A stretch of DNA of 64,000 bases, from NCBI RefSeq assembly GCF_012974865.1, contig NZ_CP043633.1, forward strand, positions 930,001 through 994,000, written 5' to 3'. A program made the translations under genes and the position numbers. A model generated the notes under the pieces. It was not told where the DNA came from. It did not search any database and saw only the letters and a program-made list of their open reading frames with translations. Each line of letters begins with the position of its first letter. The first letter of the stretch is position 1. This DNA is from Nonlabens sp. Ci31. Its GTDB lineage: Bacteria > Bacteroidota > Bacteroidia > Flavobacteriales > Flavobacteriaceae. Positions 44,668 to 53,215 of this stretch are shown here, one piece after another.

Positions 44668-45989
44668 TTTATTTGTTTAATGCGTTTCTTATCCATGACT
44701 TCTACTAGAAAGGTCATGTTGTGAAAAGTTATTTGATCTAGTTTTCTAGGAAAGTGACCGGTTTGCTCTAGTAAAAACCCTGCAAGGGTCTCAGATTCTC
44801 CTTTGCCACCATCAAATACTGCGATATCTTCTTCCTCTAGGTCTAAAACTCTATAGAAATCTTTTAATTGTGTTTTACCCTCAAAAACGTAATTCTTATC
44901 GTCCAGCTTTGAGTAAATCAGATCTTCTTCATCAAATTCATCACTGATGTCTCCAACGATCTCTTCTATAATATCCTCCAGCGAAATCAAACCGCTAGTA
45001 CCTCCATATTCATCCACCACTATAGCGATGTGCTTTTTCTTCTCTTGAAATTCTTGTAAGAGATCATCTAGCTTTTTATTTTCTGGAACGAAATAGGCTT
45101 CCCTAAGCAACTTTCTCCATTCATAATTTTTACGATCTATATAAGGTAGGAGATCTTTCACGTACAAGACTCCCGTAATCTGATCAATGCTTTCGTTATA
45201 GCAAGGTATGCGCGAGTAACCATGCTCAATAACTTGCGGGATAATTTCCTTAAAAGGCAGACTTTCATCTAGTGCAAACACATCTGTACGATTGCGCATT
45301 ACATTTTTTGTATGCGTATTACCGAAACTTACAATTCCCTGAAGGAGCTGCTGTTCTTCATCTGTAGTATCGTTCCCGTCAGTAAGTTCTAATGCTTGTG
45401 ATAGTTGAGAAACCGTTATGTTAGATTTCTTACTTCCTAAACGATCTTGTATTTGCAAGGTCACATAACGCATCGGTAAGCTGATAAAGCTAAATATTTT
45501 ATCTAGTATATTAACAGGTATCGCCATAAAACTGGCAAATCCTTTTGGGTTACGATTAGCGTAAACCTTTGGGAAAATCTCGCCAAAAAGCAAAATCAAA
45601 AAGGTCACCACTACGACTTCAATAACAAACCTGATATCCAGGTCAAATGGAAAGCCAAAATCGATAGCAATAGGCTTTACATTTTTGAACCAAGTATCAC
45701 TGAGAATTCCAAATATCAATACTGACGTGATGTTGATCGCATTATTTGCAATTAATATAGTTGCCAGGAGTTTTTTAGGCCTATCAAGGAGCTTCTTAAC
45801 AATACTACGTCTGGGAAAGTCTTCACTTTCATCATCTAATTCCGTATTAGAAAGACTAAAAAACGCCACTTCAGCCCCGCTTATTAGGGCGCTACAAATA
45901 AGCAATAAAATAAAAATTATTAAATACATCAATTGATCTCCGCTGGAAATCATTGAAACGCTAAGAAAATGCGGTGAGTCAATATCCAA
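44652..45989 (-). CDS. gldE: gliding motility-associated protein GldE (CNNM/CBS/CorC family)
   Basis: A 445-residue membrane protein: a DUF21/CNNM membrane domain (about 20-185, SGAEVAFFSLSNTELD), two CBS domains (about 205-330, with RIPCYNESIDQITGVLYVKDLL and IAIVVDEYGGTSGLISLEDIIEEIVG), and a CorC/HlyC C-terminal domain. Adjacent gldD and the family match support GldE. Related proteins are Mg/Co-linked transporters; GldE's biochemical role is not settled. Confidence 0.95.
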   Translation of the reverse strand: MDIDSPHFLSVSMISSGDQLMYLIIFILLLICSALISGAEVAFFSLSNTELDDESEDFPRRSIVKKLLDRPKKLLATILIANNAINITSVLIFGILSDTWFKNVKPIAIDFGFPFDLDIRFVIEVVVVTFLILLFGEIFPKVYANRNPKGFASFMAIPVNILDKIFSFISLPMRYVTLQIQDRLGSKKSNITVSQLSQALELTDGNDTTDEEQQLLQGIVSFGNTHTKNVMRNRTDVFALDESLPFKEIIPQVIEHGYSRIPCYNESIDQITGVLYVKDLLPYIDRKNYEWRKLLREAYFVPENKKLDDLLQEFQEKKKHIAIVVDEYGGTSGLISLEDIIEEIVGDISDEFDEEDLIYSKLDDKNYVFEGKTQLKDFYRVLDLEEEDIAVFDGGKGESETLAGFLLEQTGHFPRKLDQITFHNMTFLVEVMDKKRIKQIKCTLA

Positions 45990-46014
45990 TTAGTGTGAAT
46001 TAATTCTTTTTAAG

Positions 46015-46521
46015 TTAAAATGGTAAATCATCGTCTTCGTTTACACTGCTGCTGCTGGATTGTGGCTCGCTGTAGGAATTAGTCGTTGTTTCTTTTTGCT
46101 CTGAAGCAGCCGGAGCTTGTTGAGGTTTTTGCATTTGCTGCGCTGGAGCACTTTGTTCTGGCCCAACAGGTGTGGAGGCTTCGTTTTTAGGAGTTAAAAA
46201 TGTAAACTCTTGCACTTGGATTTCTGTTGTGTAACGTTGCTGTCCATCTTCTCCAGTCCACTGTCTGTTTTTAATACGTCCTTCTATATATACTTTATCT
46301 CCTTTTTTTAAGTACTTTTCACAAACTTCAGCAGCTTTGTTTCTCACGACACAATTATGCCATTCTGTATTAGATACCCGTTCTCCTGTGCTGCGGTTTA
46401 CATATTCTTCGTTAGTAGCAAGAGGGAACCTTCCTATGCAATTACCACCTTCAAAATATTTCATCTTCACTTCATCTCCTGTGTGACCTATTAGAATCAC
46501 TTTATTAACGGTACCTGCCAT
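46015..46521 (-). CDS. ssb: single-stranded DNA-binding protein
   Basis: A 168-residue SSB: an OB-fold over residues 1-110 (VNKVILIGHTGDE, WHNCVVRNKAAEVCEKYLKKGDKVYIEGRI), a Gln/Pro/Ser-rich linker, and the acidic C-terminal tip EDDDLPF that recruits partner proteins. It lies between mutY and gldE on the same strand. CAAAGATA at 46580-46587 may be its -7 box. Confidence 0.98.
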   Translation of the reverse strand: MAGTVNKVILIGHTGDEVKMKYFEGGNCIGRFPLATNEEYVNRSTGERVSNTEWHNCVVRNKAAEVCEKYLKKGDKVYIEGRIKNRQWTGEDGQQRYTTEIQVQEFTFLTPKNEASTPVGPEQSAPAQQMQKPQQAPAASEQKETTTNSYSEPQSSSSSVNEDDDLPF

Positions 46522-46640
46522 AATTAGTTTGTATTGAATTTATAGAAATAGTGTTTTTTATGGTGTTTAAAAAAGTCGTCAAAGATATGAAAAACGCCCA
46601 CATCGCTAGATCGTTAGGAGGTCTAATTTACGAAATACTT

Positions 46641-47684
46641 TTAGTTCCTTTGCCAGAATTCTTTCATAAATCGATCCATTAGAACATGAACTGGTTTTTC
46701 AAATGCTTCTTCTACAAAAACGGCAGTTTCCAGTTCTTCTTCCACTTTCACGATCCAGAAGTACGCGTGAATCTTTCTATGAGATAGTTTATGGATAATA
46801 GGTTGTTGGTTGTATGCGCTTTCGCGAAAGCGAGACTTACCCACAATATCTTTAAACACATCATGATCAGTAACCTCCTTTGATAATAGAGCCCCATTTG
46901 CTTCTATATAAGGAAACTCAAATAGCCCTGCCCAAATGCTACTGTTATCACGCTGGTGCATAATAGTTTTCCCAGTAGGAGTTTCTACGACCACATAATG
47001 ATGAAAAAGGCTTTTCACCTTGGTTTTCTTTAATTTCAAAGGCAACTCTCCTATTCTATCCTCTTGAAAAGCCACACATTCCATTTTAAAAGGACAGGAG
47101 CTACAAACAGGTTTTTTAGGAGTGCATTGCAATGCTCCAAACTCCATAATCGCTTGGTTATGTGTTGCAGGATCATTTTGATTAAGCAGTTTTGTAGCAA
47201 GTTCCTTAAATTCTTTTACCCCTGAAGGAATATTTATAGGAGTTGACACCCCATACAAGCGGGATAGTACTCTATACACATTACCATCCACTACGGGAAC
47301 GACTTCTTTATAAGCGAAACTTGCTATTGCTGCTGCGGTATAGTCGCCAACTCCTTTTAGAGCTAAAAGATCCTTGTAGTTATCTGGAAATTTAAGATCG
47401 TTCTCCACTATTTGTACAGCAGCTGCTTGTAAGTTTCTAGCTCTGGAATAATAGCCTAAACCTTGCCATAATTTAAGCACTTCATCTTGAGGCGCAGCAG
47501 CGAGTTTCTCTACCGTCGGGTAGGTTTTAACAAAACTTTGATAGTAAGGAAGGCCTTGTTGAACCCTTGTTTGCTGTAAAATCACCTCGCTTAACCATAT
47601 AAAGTAGGGGTTTTCTGTATCTCTCCAGGGCAGTGTTCTTTTGTTAACTCCGTACCAATCAATAAGTTGCCTGGAAAAGTTCAT
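46641..47684 (-). CDS. mutY: A/G-specific adenine glycosylase
   Basis: A 347-residue MutY that removes adenine mispaired with 8-oxoguanine. It has the catalytic-glutamate region SEVILQQTRVQQ, the helix-hairpin-helix LLALKGVGDYTAAAIASFAY with the following catalytic Asp (VVDGNVYRVLSR), and the Fe-S cluster cysteines in CTPKKPVCSSCPFKMEC. The C-terminal NUDIX-like domain contains a palindrome copy read as RFRES (46817-46832). Confidence 0.97.
   Translation of the reverse strand: MNFSRQLIDWYGVNKRTLPWRDTENPYFIWLSEVILQQTRVQQGLPYYQSFVKTYPTVEKLAAAPQDEVLKLWQGLGYYSRARNLQAAAVQIVENDLKFPDNYKDLLALKGVGDYTAAAIASFAYKEVVPVVDGNVYRVLSRLYGVSTPINIPSGVKEFKELATKLLNQNDPATHNQAIMEFGALQCTPKKPVCSSCPFKMECVAFQEDRIGELPLKLKKTKVKSLFHHYVVVETPTGKTIMHQRDNSSIWAGLFEFPYIEANGALLSKEVTDHDVFKDIVGKSRFRESAYNQQPIIHKLSHRKIHAYFWIVKVEEELETAVFVEEAFEKPVHVLMDRFMKEFWQRN
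46817..46832. repeat. dispersed palindrome copy 9 (in mutY)
   Basis: Perfect 16-mer, read as RFRES in the C-terminal domain. Confidence 0.97.
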
Positions 47685-47765
47685 AAAATGAGTAAATTTG
47701 AGACCCGCAATATATATCTTCTTAAATTTTAATCGGTTAAGGATTTCATATTTAGTTTTTTAGGG

Positions 47766-47773
47766 TATATTTG
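47766..47773 (+). promoter_or_regulatory. probable -7 box of HU gene
   Basis: TATATTTG matches TAnnTTTG and shares the preceding GGG with the rplU promoter. The HU start is 43 bases downstream. The -33 element is weak. Confidence 0.55.
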
Positions 47774-47815
47774 CACGCTATTTAAATTTAACCCTAATTA
47801 AATTAAATCTAACAA

Positions 47816-48106
47816 ATGACTAAAGCAGATATCGTATCTAAAATTTCAGACAAGCTGGGAATGGAGAAGACTGATGTGCAGGCAACTGTAGAATCTTTCA
47901 TGAATGAAGTGAAAGACTCTCTTGAAACTGGAGAAAACGTATATTTACGCGGTTTCGGTAGCTTTATAGTAAAGACTAGAGCTGAAAAGACTGGACGAAA
48001 CATTTCAAAGAACACCACTATTAAAATTCCTGCTCACAATATACCAGCATTCAAACCTGCAAAGATATTTGTGGACGGAGTAAAATCAAACGTAAAAGTT
48101 AAGTAA
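47816..48106 (+). CDS. HU family DNA-binding protein
   Basis: A 96-residue nucleoid protein. It has the HU helical dimerisation part (TKADIVSKISDKLGMEKTDV), LRGFGSF, the DNA-binding arm (KTRAEKTGRNISKNTTIKIPAHNIPAFKP-type) and FKPAK. It lies divergent from mutY and 14 bases ahead of the 30-residue gene. It is a candidate for interaction with the palindromes only in the general sense that HU bends DNA. Confidence 0.96.
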   Translation: MTKADIVSKISDKLGMEKTDVQATVESFMNEVKDSLETGENVYLRGFGSFIVKTRAEKTGRNISKNTTIKIPAHNIPAFKPAKIFVDGVKSNVKVK

Positions 48107-48120
48107 AAAATATAAGAGAT

Positions 48121-48213
48121 ATGCCAAGCGGTAAAAAAAGAAAAAGACATAAGGTTGCAACGCACAAACGTAAAAAACGTCGTCGTGCTAATCGTCACAA
48201 AAAGAAAAAGTAG
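48121..48213 (+). CDS. 30-residue very basic protein, probable Bacteroidota ribosomal protein
   Basis: ATG at 48121, stop at 48213: 30 residues starting MPSGKKRKRHKVATHKRKK and ending in a Lys run; about 20 of 30 residues are Lys, Arg or His. Small proteins of this exact type sit before RNase E/G in other Bacteroidota. I believe it matches the extra large-subunit protein reported in the Flavobacterium johnsoniae ribosome (called bL38), but that name is from memory and unverified. The terminator stem overlaps its last three codons. Confidence 0.8.
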   Translation: MPSGKKRKRHKVATHKRKKRRRANRHKKKK

Positions 48214-48229
48214 TCTTAGACTACTTTTT
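48205..48229 (+). terminator. terminator of HU / basic-protein transcript
   Basis: AAAAAGTAGTC, loop TTA, GACTACTTTTT: perfect 11-bp stem with T-tract, overlapping the stop codon of the 30-residue gene. Confidence 0.9.
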
Positions 48230-48374
48230 GTATTTTAATAGTTCTTTGACATAGAGTTACAAATGATAACTCGTTTTTTGTACAAGCAGCAAATTGCTTG
48301 TACTATATAATTATAAACATACTTTACTATTTCTAATCGTTAGAAAAAGTAAGGTTATAAACATTACAGGAATT

Positions 48375-49916
48375 ATGGATAAAGAAATTATTATCCGTTC
48401 CAGTGCTACAAAAATCGATTATGCGCTTACTAAAAATGGTAGACTAGTCGAATTACATAAAGATGAAGAAAAAACTAAGTTTGCGGTAAGTGACATATTT
48501 ATTGCAAAGTCACGCAAGGTTCTTTCTGGCCTCAACGCTACGTTTGTAGATGTAGGCTATGAAAAAGATGGTTTTTTACACTATCACGACCTAGGTGTTA
48601 AATACCTTACCCAACTTAAATTTACCAAACAAGTTTTGAGCGGTAGACGCAAAAATTTTACCCTTAAAGATATCAAATTTGAGAAAGACATAGAAAAACA
48701 CGGTGCTATTGAAGATGCAGTATCGCCTACACAACCTATTCTTGTTCAAGTAGTTAAAGAACCTATATCAACCAAAGGTCCTCGTCTAAGTGCCGAGCTT
48801 TCTTTACCAGGTAGGTATGTTGTTCTCGTTCCATTTTCTGACCGAATTTCTATATCCCAAAAGATAGAAGATCGTGAAGAAAAAAGCAGATTAAAAAGAC
48901 TTGTAAAAAGCATTAAACCTGAAGGATTTGGCGTTATTGTGCGCACAGTTGCTAAAGGTAAACTCGTAGCAGAGCTGGACCAAGATTTACAAAATCTTGT
49001 TGAAAAATGGGATACCATGTGTAATAAGATACACAAGGCACCATTCCCGACAAAGGTTATGACTGAAGTAAGTCGTACCAATTCCCTTATGAGAGATGTT
49101 TTTAATGATACGTACACTTCCATTGTCGTTGATGATGAAGAGGTGTTTCAAGAAATTAAAAACTATTTGAAAACTATTGCCCCACATAAAGAGTCCATTG
49201 TAAAGTACCACAACCCGAGAACCTCTGTTTTTGAAAAATTTGGTATCGAACGACAAATCAAAACATCATTTGGACGTACTGTTTCTATGAGCAAAGGTGC
49301 TTACCTTGTTATAGAACATACAGAAGCTATGCATGTTATAGATGTCAACTCTGGGAATAGATCTAATAAAGCTGACAGCCAGGAAGATACCGCACTAGAA
49401 ACCAACATGATCTCTGCAACTGAGATTGCACGCCAGTTAAGGCTTAGAGATATGGGTGGAATTATTGTAGTAGACTTTATCGACATGCGCAAAGCAGAGA
49501 ATCGCAAGAAACTCTATGAGCACATAAGAGATGAAATGGCAGATGACCGCGCAAAGCATAAGATCCTTCCTCCTAGTAAATTTGGTTTGATCCAGATCAC
49601 TAGACAGCGTGTAAGGCAAGAAGTAAATATAAAAACTCGTGAGGAAAATCCTGACGGAAACGGACAAGAGATACAAGCTCCAATTCTCGTCATTCAGGAA
49701 ATTACCGAAACATTAGAACGACACCTTAAAGCTGGTGTAAAAAAGATAACGCTGAATGCGCATCCTTTTATTGCGGCTTTTATAACTAAAGGTTATCCTT
49801 CTATCAGATCAAAGTGGTTTATGAACCACCAAAAATGGATCAAGGTAGTACCTAGAGATGCCTATACTTATCTAGAATACAATTTCAAAGATAAAGACGG
49901 TAACGATCTTACTTAA
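48375..49916 (+). CDS. ribonuclease E/G
   Basis: A 513-residue RNase G-type protein when started at 48375 (MDKEIIIRSS); the frame is open to 48294, but the first 27 codons lie in the leader. It contains an S1-like domain (AKSRKVLSGLNATFVDVGYEKDGFLHYHDLG), the RNase H-like and 5'-sensor parts, and the DNase I-like catalytic motif VIDVNSGNRS with a second Asp in VVDFIDMR. It processes rRNA and mRNA ends. It lacks the long RNase E scaffold tail. Confidence 0.95.
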   Translation: MDKEIIIRSSATKIDYALTKNGRLVELHKDEEKTKFAVSDIFIAKSRKVLSGLNATFVDVGYEKDGFLHYHDLGVKYLTQLKFTKQVLSGRRKNFTLKDIKFEKDIEKHGAIEDAVSPTQPILVQVVKEPISTKGPRLSAELSLPGRYVVLVPFSDRISISQKIEDREEKSRLKRLVKSIKPEGFGVIVRTVAKGKLVAELDQDLQNLVEKWDTMCNKIHKAPFPTKVMTEVSRTNSLMRDVFNDTYTSIVVDDEEVFQEIKNYLKTIAPHKESIVKYHNPRTSVFEKFGIERQIKTSFGRTVSMSKGAYLVIEHTEAMHVIDVNSGNRSNKADSQEDTALETNMISATEIARQLRLRDMGGIIVVDFIDMRKAENRKKLYEHIRDEMADDRAKHKILPPSKFGLIQITRQRVRQEVNIKTREENPDGNGQEIQAPILVIQEITETLERHLKAGVKKITLNAHPFIAAFITKGYPSIRSKWFMNHQKWIKVVPRDAYTYLEYNFKDKDGNDLT

Positions 49917-49932
49917 AAAGTTAACTAACTAT

Positions 49933-49969
49933 AAAACGCCTACAGGCTTTGATCTGTAGGCGTTTTTTT
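49933..49969 (+). terminator. terminator of RNase E/G gene
   Basis: AAACGCCTACAG and CTGTAGGCGTTT form a 12-bp stem followed by seven T. Confidence 0.93.
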
Positions 49970-49990
49970 GTGGGCTTTTCTGAGAATTTC

Positions 49991-50004
49991 GCTTTCGCTA
50001 AATA
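49991..50004. repeat. degenerate copy of the dispersed palindrome
   Basis: GCTTTCGC is followed by TAAATA instead of GAAAGC. It keeps the left half in the gap after the RNase E/G terminator and may be a decayed copy. Confidence 0.55.
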
Positions 50005-50148
50005 AAGCTTGAACTATCATACCCCGCAAACAAATTTAGAATACTGCTTTTATTCGCTTTACGATTATTTTACGAAAAATTCGATGCTAAATTAGTGCGA
50101 GAAAGAGGGGCCTTTTATATTCTAAACACAGCCGCACAAAAATGTCCT

Positions 50149-50958
50149 CTAATAATAGGTGTATTCCATTTTACTAATCGTTTGAGGAATGCGGTTTACT
50201 CTAATCAATAATTTGGTACAGTTTCCCTTTGTATCAAATTCGAGATACTCCATCTCAGAAATCTCAGTAAGTTTTTCCTGCTTATAGAAATTGGTGGTTT
50301 TTATCAGGTAACCGGCTTCATTGTATTGATTAGTATTGATTTCGGCCAGCTCACTGTCATCATAATAAGTAATCTCTTTTATAGTTCTTCCTTGTTGATC
50401 ATATTCAAACTCCTTTCTTTCTGTTGGACTATCGTTTACTGGGTAATAGTACTCTTCTGTAATTTTAAATCCTTTTTCAAAGCGACTTAGTTTGATATAA
50501 GCATCTTCTTCCGTTTCCTCACTCACTGCTTTTTGCTCTATGACATGACCTTTATTATTAAATTGATAATAATAGTAGGTGGTAACATCTTGTTCCCCCT
50601 TAGAATTGAATTCCTTTTTAGTTTTTAAAAAAGAATCTTGATCGTATTTATATTCAAAACGTCGAACTAGGACACTATTCATAAACCATTGTTTCTCTAT
50701 TGTCTTTCCATCTTTATCAAAACAGAAATACGTATCTATGGCTATAGCGACTGATTTGTCGTCCTGTTCGATGATTTGAGCTTCTATTTTTCCATTTTCT
50801 TGGACTGCATTAAATTGTTTAATTTTCAGGGTAGCCACGTGATTTTTCAAATGGAGCATTTTGTAATCGTTCCTTACTTGTGAAGTTGAACAGCTATTAA
50901 AGAGAATTAAGTAAAAAACAAAAAACAAAAAGCGATTAACATTCTTAGATAGTACCAT
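50149..50958 (-). CDS. lipoprotein with YD-like repeats, function unknown
   Basis: A 269-residue protein when started at 50958 (MVLSKNVNRFLFFVFYLILFNSC), giving a lipoprotein signal with Cys near residue 24. The body has recurring strands such as EYDQQGRTIKEITYYDDSE, NQYNEAGYLIKTTNFY and EFDTKGNCTKLLI, resembling single Rhs/YD-type repeats. Monocistronic, divergent from the thioesterase. Function unknown. Confidence 0.8.
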   Translation of the reverse strand: MVLSKNVNRFLFFVFYLILFNSCSTSQVRNDYKMLHLKNHVATLKIKQFNAVQENGKIEAQIIEQDDKSVAIAIDTYFCFDKDGKTIEKQWFMNSVLVRRFEYKYDQDSFLKTKKEFNSKGEQDVTTYYYYQFNNKGHVIEQKAVSEETEEDAYIKLSRFEKGFKITEEYYYPVNDSPTERKEFEYDQQGRTIKEITYYDDSELAEINTNQYNEAGYLIKTTNFYKQEKLTEISEMEYLEFDTKGNCTKLLIRVNRIPQTISKMEYTYY

Positions 50959-51035
50959 GGAAGAAGGGCGGTTTAAGAACATCAATATACTAACAAACTT
51001 TTCTAAAATAAACAAGTACACTCTTTAATAGCGAG

Positions 51036-51043
51036 TACCTTTG
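51036..51043 (+). promoter_or_regulatory. possible -7 box of thioesterase gene
   Basis: TACCTTTG matches TAnnTTTG, 16 bases before the ATG at 51060. No clear -33 element. Confidence 0.45.
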
Positions 51044-51059
51044 CAAAAAATTGCTCTTT

Positions 51060-51569
51060 ATGGAACCTAAAACACCATCACAATCATTTACTACGGTTAC
51101 CGATATGGTATTGCCTAGTGAGACAAATCCGCTGAATAATTTATTTGGTGGTGAGTTATTGGCACGTATGGATCGAGCGGCAAGTATCGCAGCAAGGAGA
51201 CATTCCAGACGTATTGTGGTAACGGCATCTGTAAATCACGTAGCCTTTAATAGAATGGTGCCTCTGGGAAGTGTAGTTACTATAGAAGCACAAGTCAGCA
51301 GGGCATTTAAGAGTTCGATGGAAGTTTATATGGACGTGTGGGTAGAAGATCGCGAAAGCGGCGAGCGCACCAAAGCAAATGAAGCCATCTACACCTTTGT
51401 AGCCGTAGATGACACTGGAAGACCTATTACAGTCGCTCCTATAACACCAGAAACTGAAATAGAAAAACAACGTTACGATGCGGCATTGAGACGCAAGCAA
51501 CTGAGTCTTGTCCTTGCAGGAAAAATGAAAGCAAAAGACGCTACAGAATTGAAAGCACTTTTTGAATAA
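51060..51569 (+). CDS. acyl-CoA thioesterase, YciA/hotdog family
   Basis: A 169-residue hotdog-fold protein. Motifs: SETNPLNNLFGGELLARMDRAASIAARRH with the active-site Asn/Asp region, ASVNHVAFNRMVPLGSVVTIEA, and KANEAIYTFVAVDDTGRP. It hydrolyses acyl-CoA thioesters in the cytoplasm. I used the ATG at 51060; a TTG in frame is 9 bases upstream. RESGE near residue 100 uses a half-site of the dispersed palindrome (TCGCGAAAGCG). Confidence 0.93.
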   Translation: MEPKTPSQSFTTVTDMVLPSETNPLNNLFGGELLARMDRAASIAARRHSRRIVVTASVNHVAFNRMVPLGSVVTIEAQVSRAFKSSMEVYMDVWVEDRESGERTKANEAIYTFVAVDDTGRPITVAPITPETEIEKQRYDAALRRKQLSLVLAGKMKAKDATELKALFE

Positions 51570-52009
51570 AAATTAGGTCTTATAAAAATCCTATAACTCC
51601 TTTAGGGTACTCCGACAAAGAATAAGGTTTTACTGAATTTATCAAAGTTGGTAGCACCCCATTCCCGCGCAGAAATTCTCGACTATAGCTCGAACTGACA
51701 TTACAGAGCTTTGCTTTTTAAGAAACAAGGGTACCCTAATTGAGTCGACTCCGTATCCACGACTCCTGCTTTTATCCTAGCTCAGGCTGCGATGAAATCT
51801 GTAGGATGCATTCCTCTCCTAAAAAACTCATCTAATGCAAGTCTAAACAGAGAGCTGTTTGCTCTTGTGTCTATGCAAAAAAGTGGAAAGGAGAATAGAC
51901 TCTCGATAATTATAAAAAGGCTTGTACTATAACTCCACCAAGCATCGGGACTCTTTCATTTACGCAATAGTAAGCAAATCTGAAATCGTTGATCTCCCAT
52001 CCTTAATCC
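51570..52009. other. intergenic region with an inverted repeat pair
   Basis: No ORF with coding character. A 15-base imperfect inverted repeat (51596-51610 and 51731-51745, 13 of 15 matching, core TTAGGGTAC) encloses a 120-base stretch. Its ends resemble a tiny transposon remnant, but I see no transposase or target duplication. Confidence 0.4.
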
Positions 52010-53215
52010 TTACTTTCTTGCTATCCATTGTGCTGGATCTATTGTTTCTGTGTCCTGCATTAAGACAAATTTCAGTTCTGTCTCTCCAGAGTTGGAGGTG
52101 AATATTTCTCCTATGATATCCTTAGTGTTGACGGTATCACCTTTTTCTACGCTTACTAATTTCAAATTGTCATAGATAGAAGTGTAATTACCGTGTCGTA
52201 TGTGAACCGCTAGAATACCGTATTTACTCTTAGTAATACGGATGACTTCGCCTTCAAAAATAGCGCGCACTTTGGCACCGCCTGGACTTTGCATCCTCAA
52301 CCCGTTTGAGTCTATGGTGAGCGACTTCACTACTGGATGTGGCTGTTTACCATAACGTCTGGATACAAATCCTTCTTCCACTGGCCATGGCAACTTTCCT
52401 TTGTTGCTTTTAAAATTATTAGCTAGGATTTTAGCTTCTGGAGTTAAGAAGAATTTGTTTTCCACAGTTCCTGTTTTCCCCTTATTAGAAGCTTTGATAT
52501 CTGCAGCGATTAAAGCTCTTAATTCTAGATCTATTTTATTGCGTTCTCTTGATTTCTCCTTGATGTCAGCTGCGTATTTCTTTTCATTTGCCTGAACAAC
52601 GGCCAGTAAGTCTACTTGCTCTACTTTATCTGTTTTAAGAGCTACTCGCTGTCTTTGATTGAGCGCCAACACACGGCTTTTTTCCTCTTTCTCACTTTCC
52701 AATTCTTTATTCTTATCAGCAAGCCCTGTTGACTTCAACGAAATCTCATCGGCTTGTTTTTTACGATAATTAGCATAAGTTTGAAGGTATTGAACTCTTT
52801 TATAAGCTTGTAAAAAATCTTCAGAACTCAGTAAAAACATCAAGCGACTTTGATCGTTTTTAGATTTATAGGCTTTTACAATCATTTCGGCATATTCTGC
52901 TTTCAATGCTTTAATCTCCACTTCCAGTTTCTTGATTTGAACCACATTAGATTTGATATTCCTGGTAAGCGTGTTAGCCTGTTTATTGGTAATATTAATG
53001 ATCTCTTGCGTACGAGAGATTTTTTTATCAATAGTTTCCACGAGTAATACCATGGTTTTTTCTTCTTTCCGGACGTTCTTCAATAACCTATCGAACTGAT
53101 TGATCTCTCTTTGGATTTCGGCTTTGCGTTCTTCTAGAACGGCTTTTTCTGATTGCGCTTTCGCGAATGCAAAACACAACAAAAACAACAGCAATAAATA
53201 AATATGCTTTTTCAT
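52010..53215 (-). CDS. EnvC-like murein hydrolase activator (coiled coil plus degenerate LytM domain)
   Basis: A 401-residue exported protein. Signal peptide about 1-20 (ends FAFAKAQ). Residues 25-240 are a long coiled coil rich in Lys and Glu. The C-terminal LytM/M23 domain (about 290-400) keeps the fold (GLRMQSPGGAKVRAIFEGEVI, VHIRHGNYTSIYDNL) but the first zinc motif HxxxD is absent, so it should activate amidases rather than cut peptidoglycan, as EnvC does. An FtsX gene is also in the window. Confidence 0.92.
   Translation of the reverse strand: MKKHIYLLLLFLLCFAFAKAQSEKAVLEERKAEIQREINQFDRLLKNVRKEEKTMVLLVETIDKKISRTQEIINITNKQANTLTRNIKSNVVQIKKLEVEIKALKAEYAEMIVKAYKSKNDQSRLMFLLSSEDFLQAYKRVQYLQTYANYRKKQADEISLKSTGLADKNKELESEKEEKSRVLALNQRQRVALKTDKVEQVDLLAVVQANEKKYAADIKEKSRERNKIDLELRALIAADIKASNKGKTGTVENKFFLTPEAKILANNFKSNKGKLPWPVEEGFVSRRYGKQPHPVVKSLTIDSNGLRMQSPGGAKVRAIFEGEVIRITKSKYGILAVHIRHGNYTSIYDNLKLVSVEKGDTVNTKDIIGEIFTSNSGETELKFVLMQDTETIDPAQWIARK
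53157..53170. repeat. one-mismatch copy of the dispersed palindrome (EnvC signal peptide)
   Basis: GCTTTCGCGAATGC differs in one base from the 14-mer core and is again read as AFAKA at the end of a signal peptide. Confidence 0.8.
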
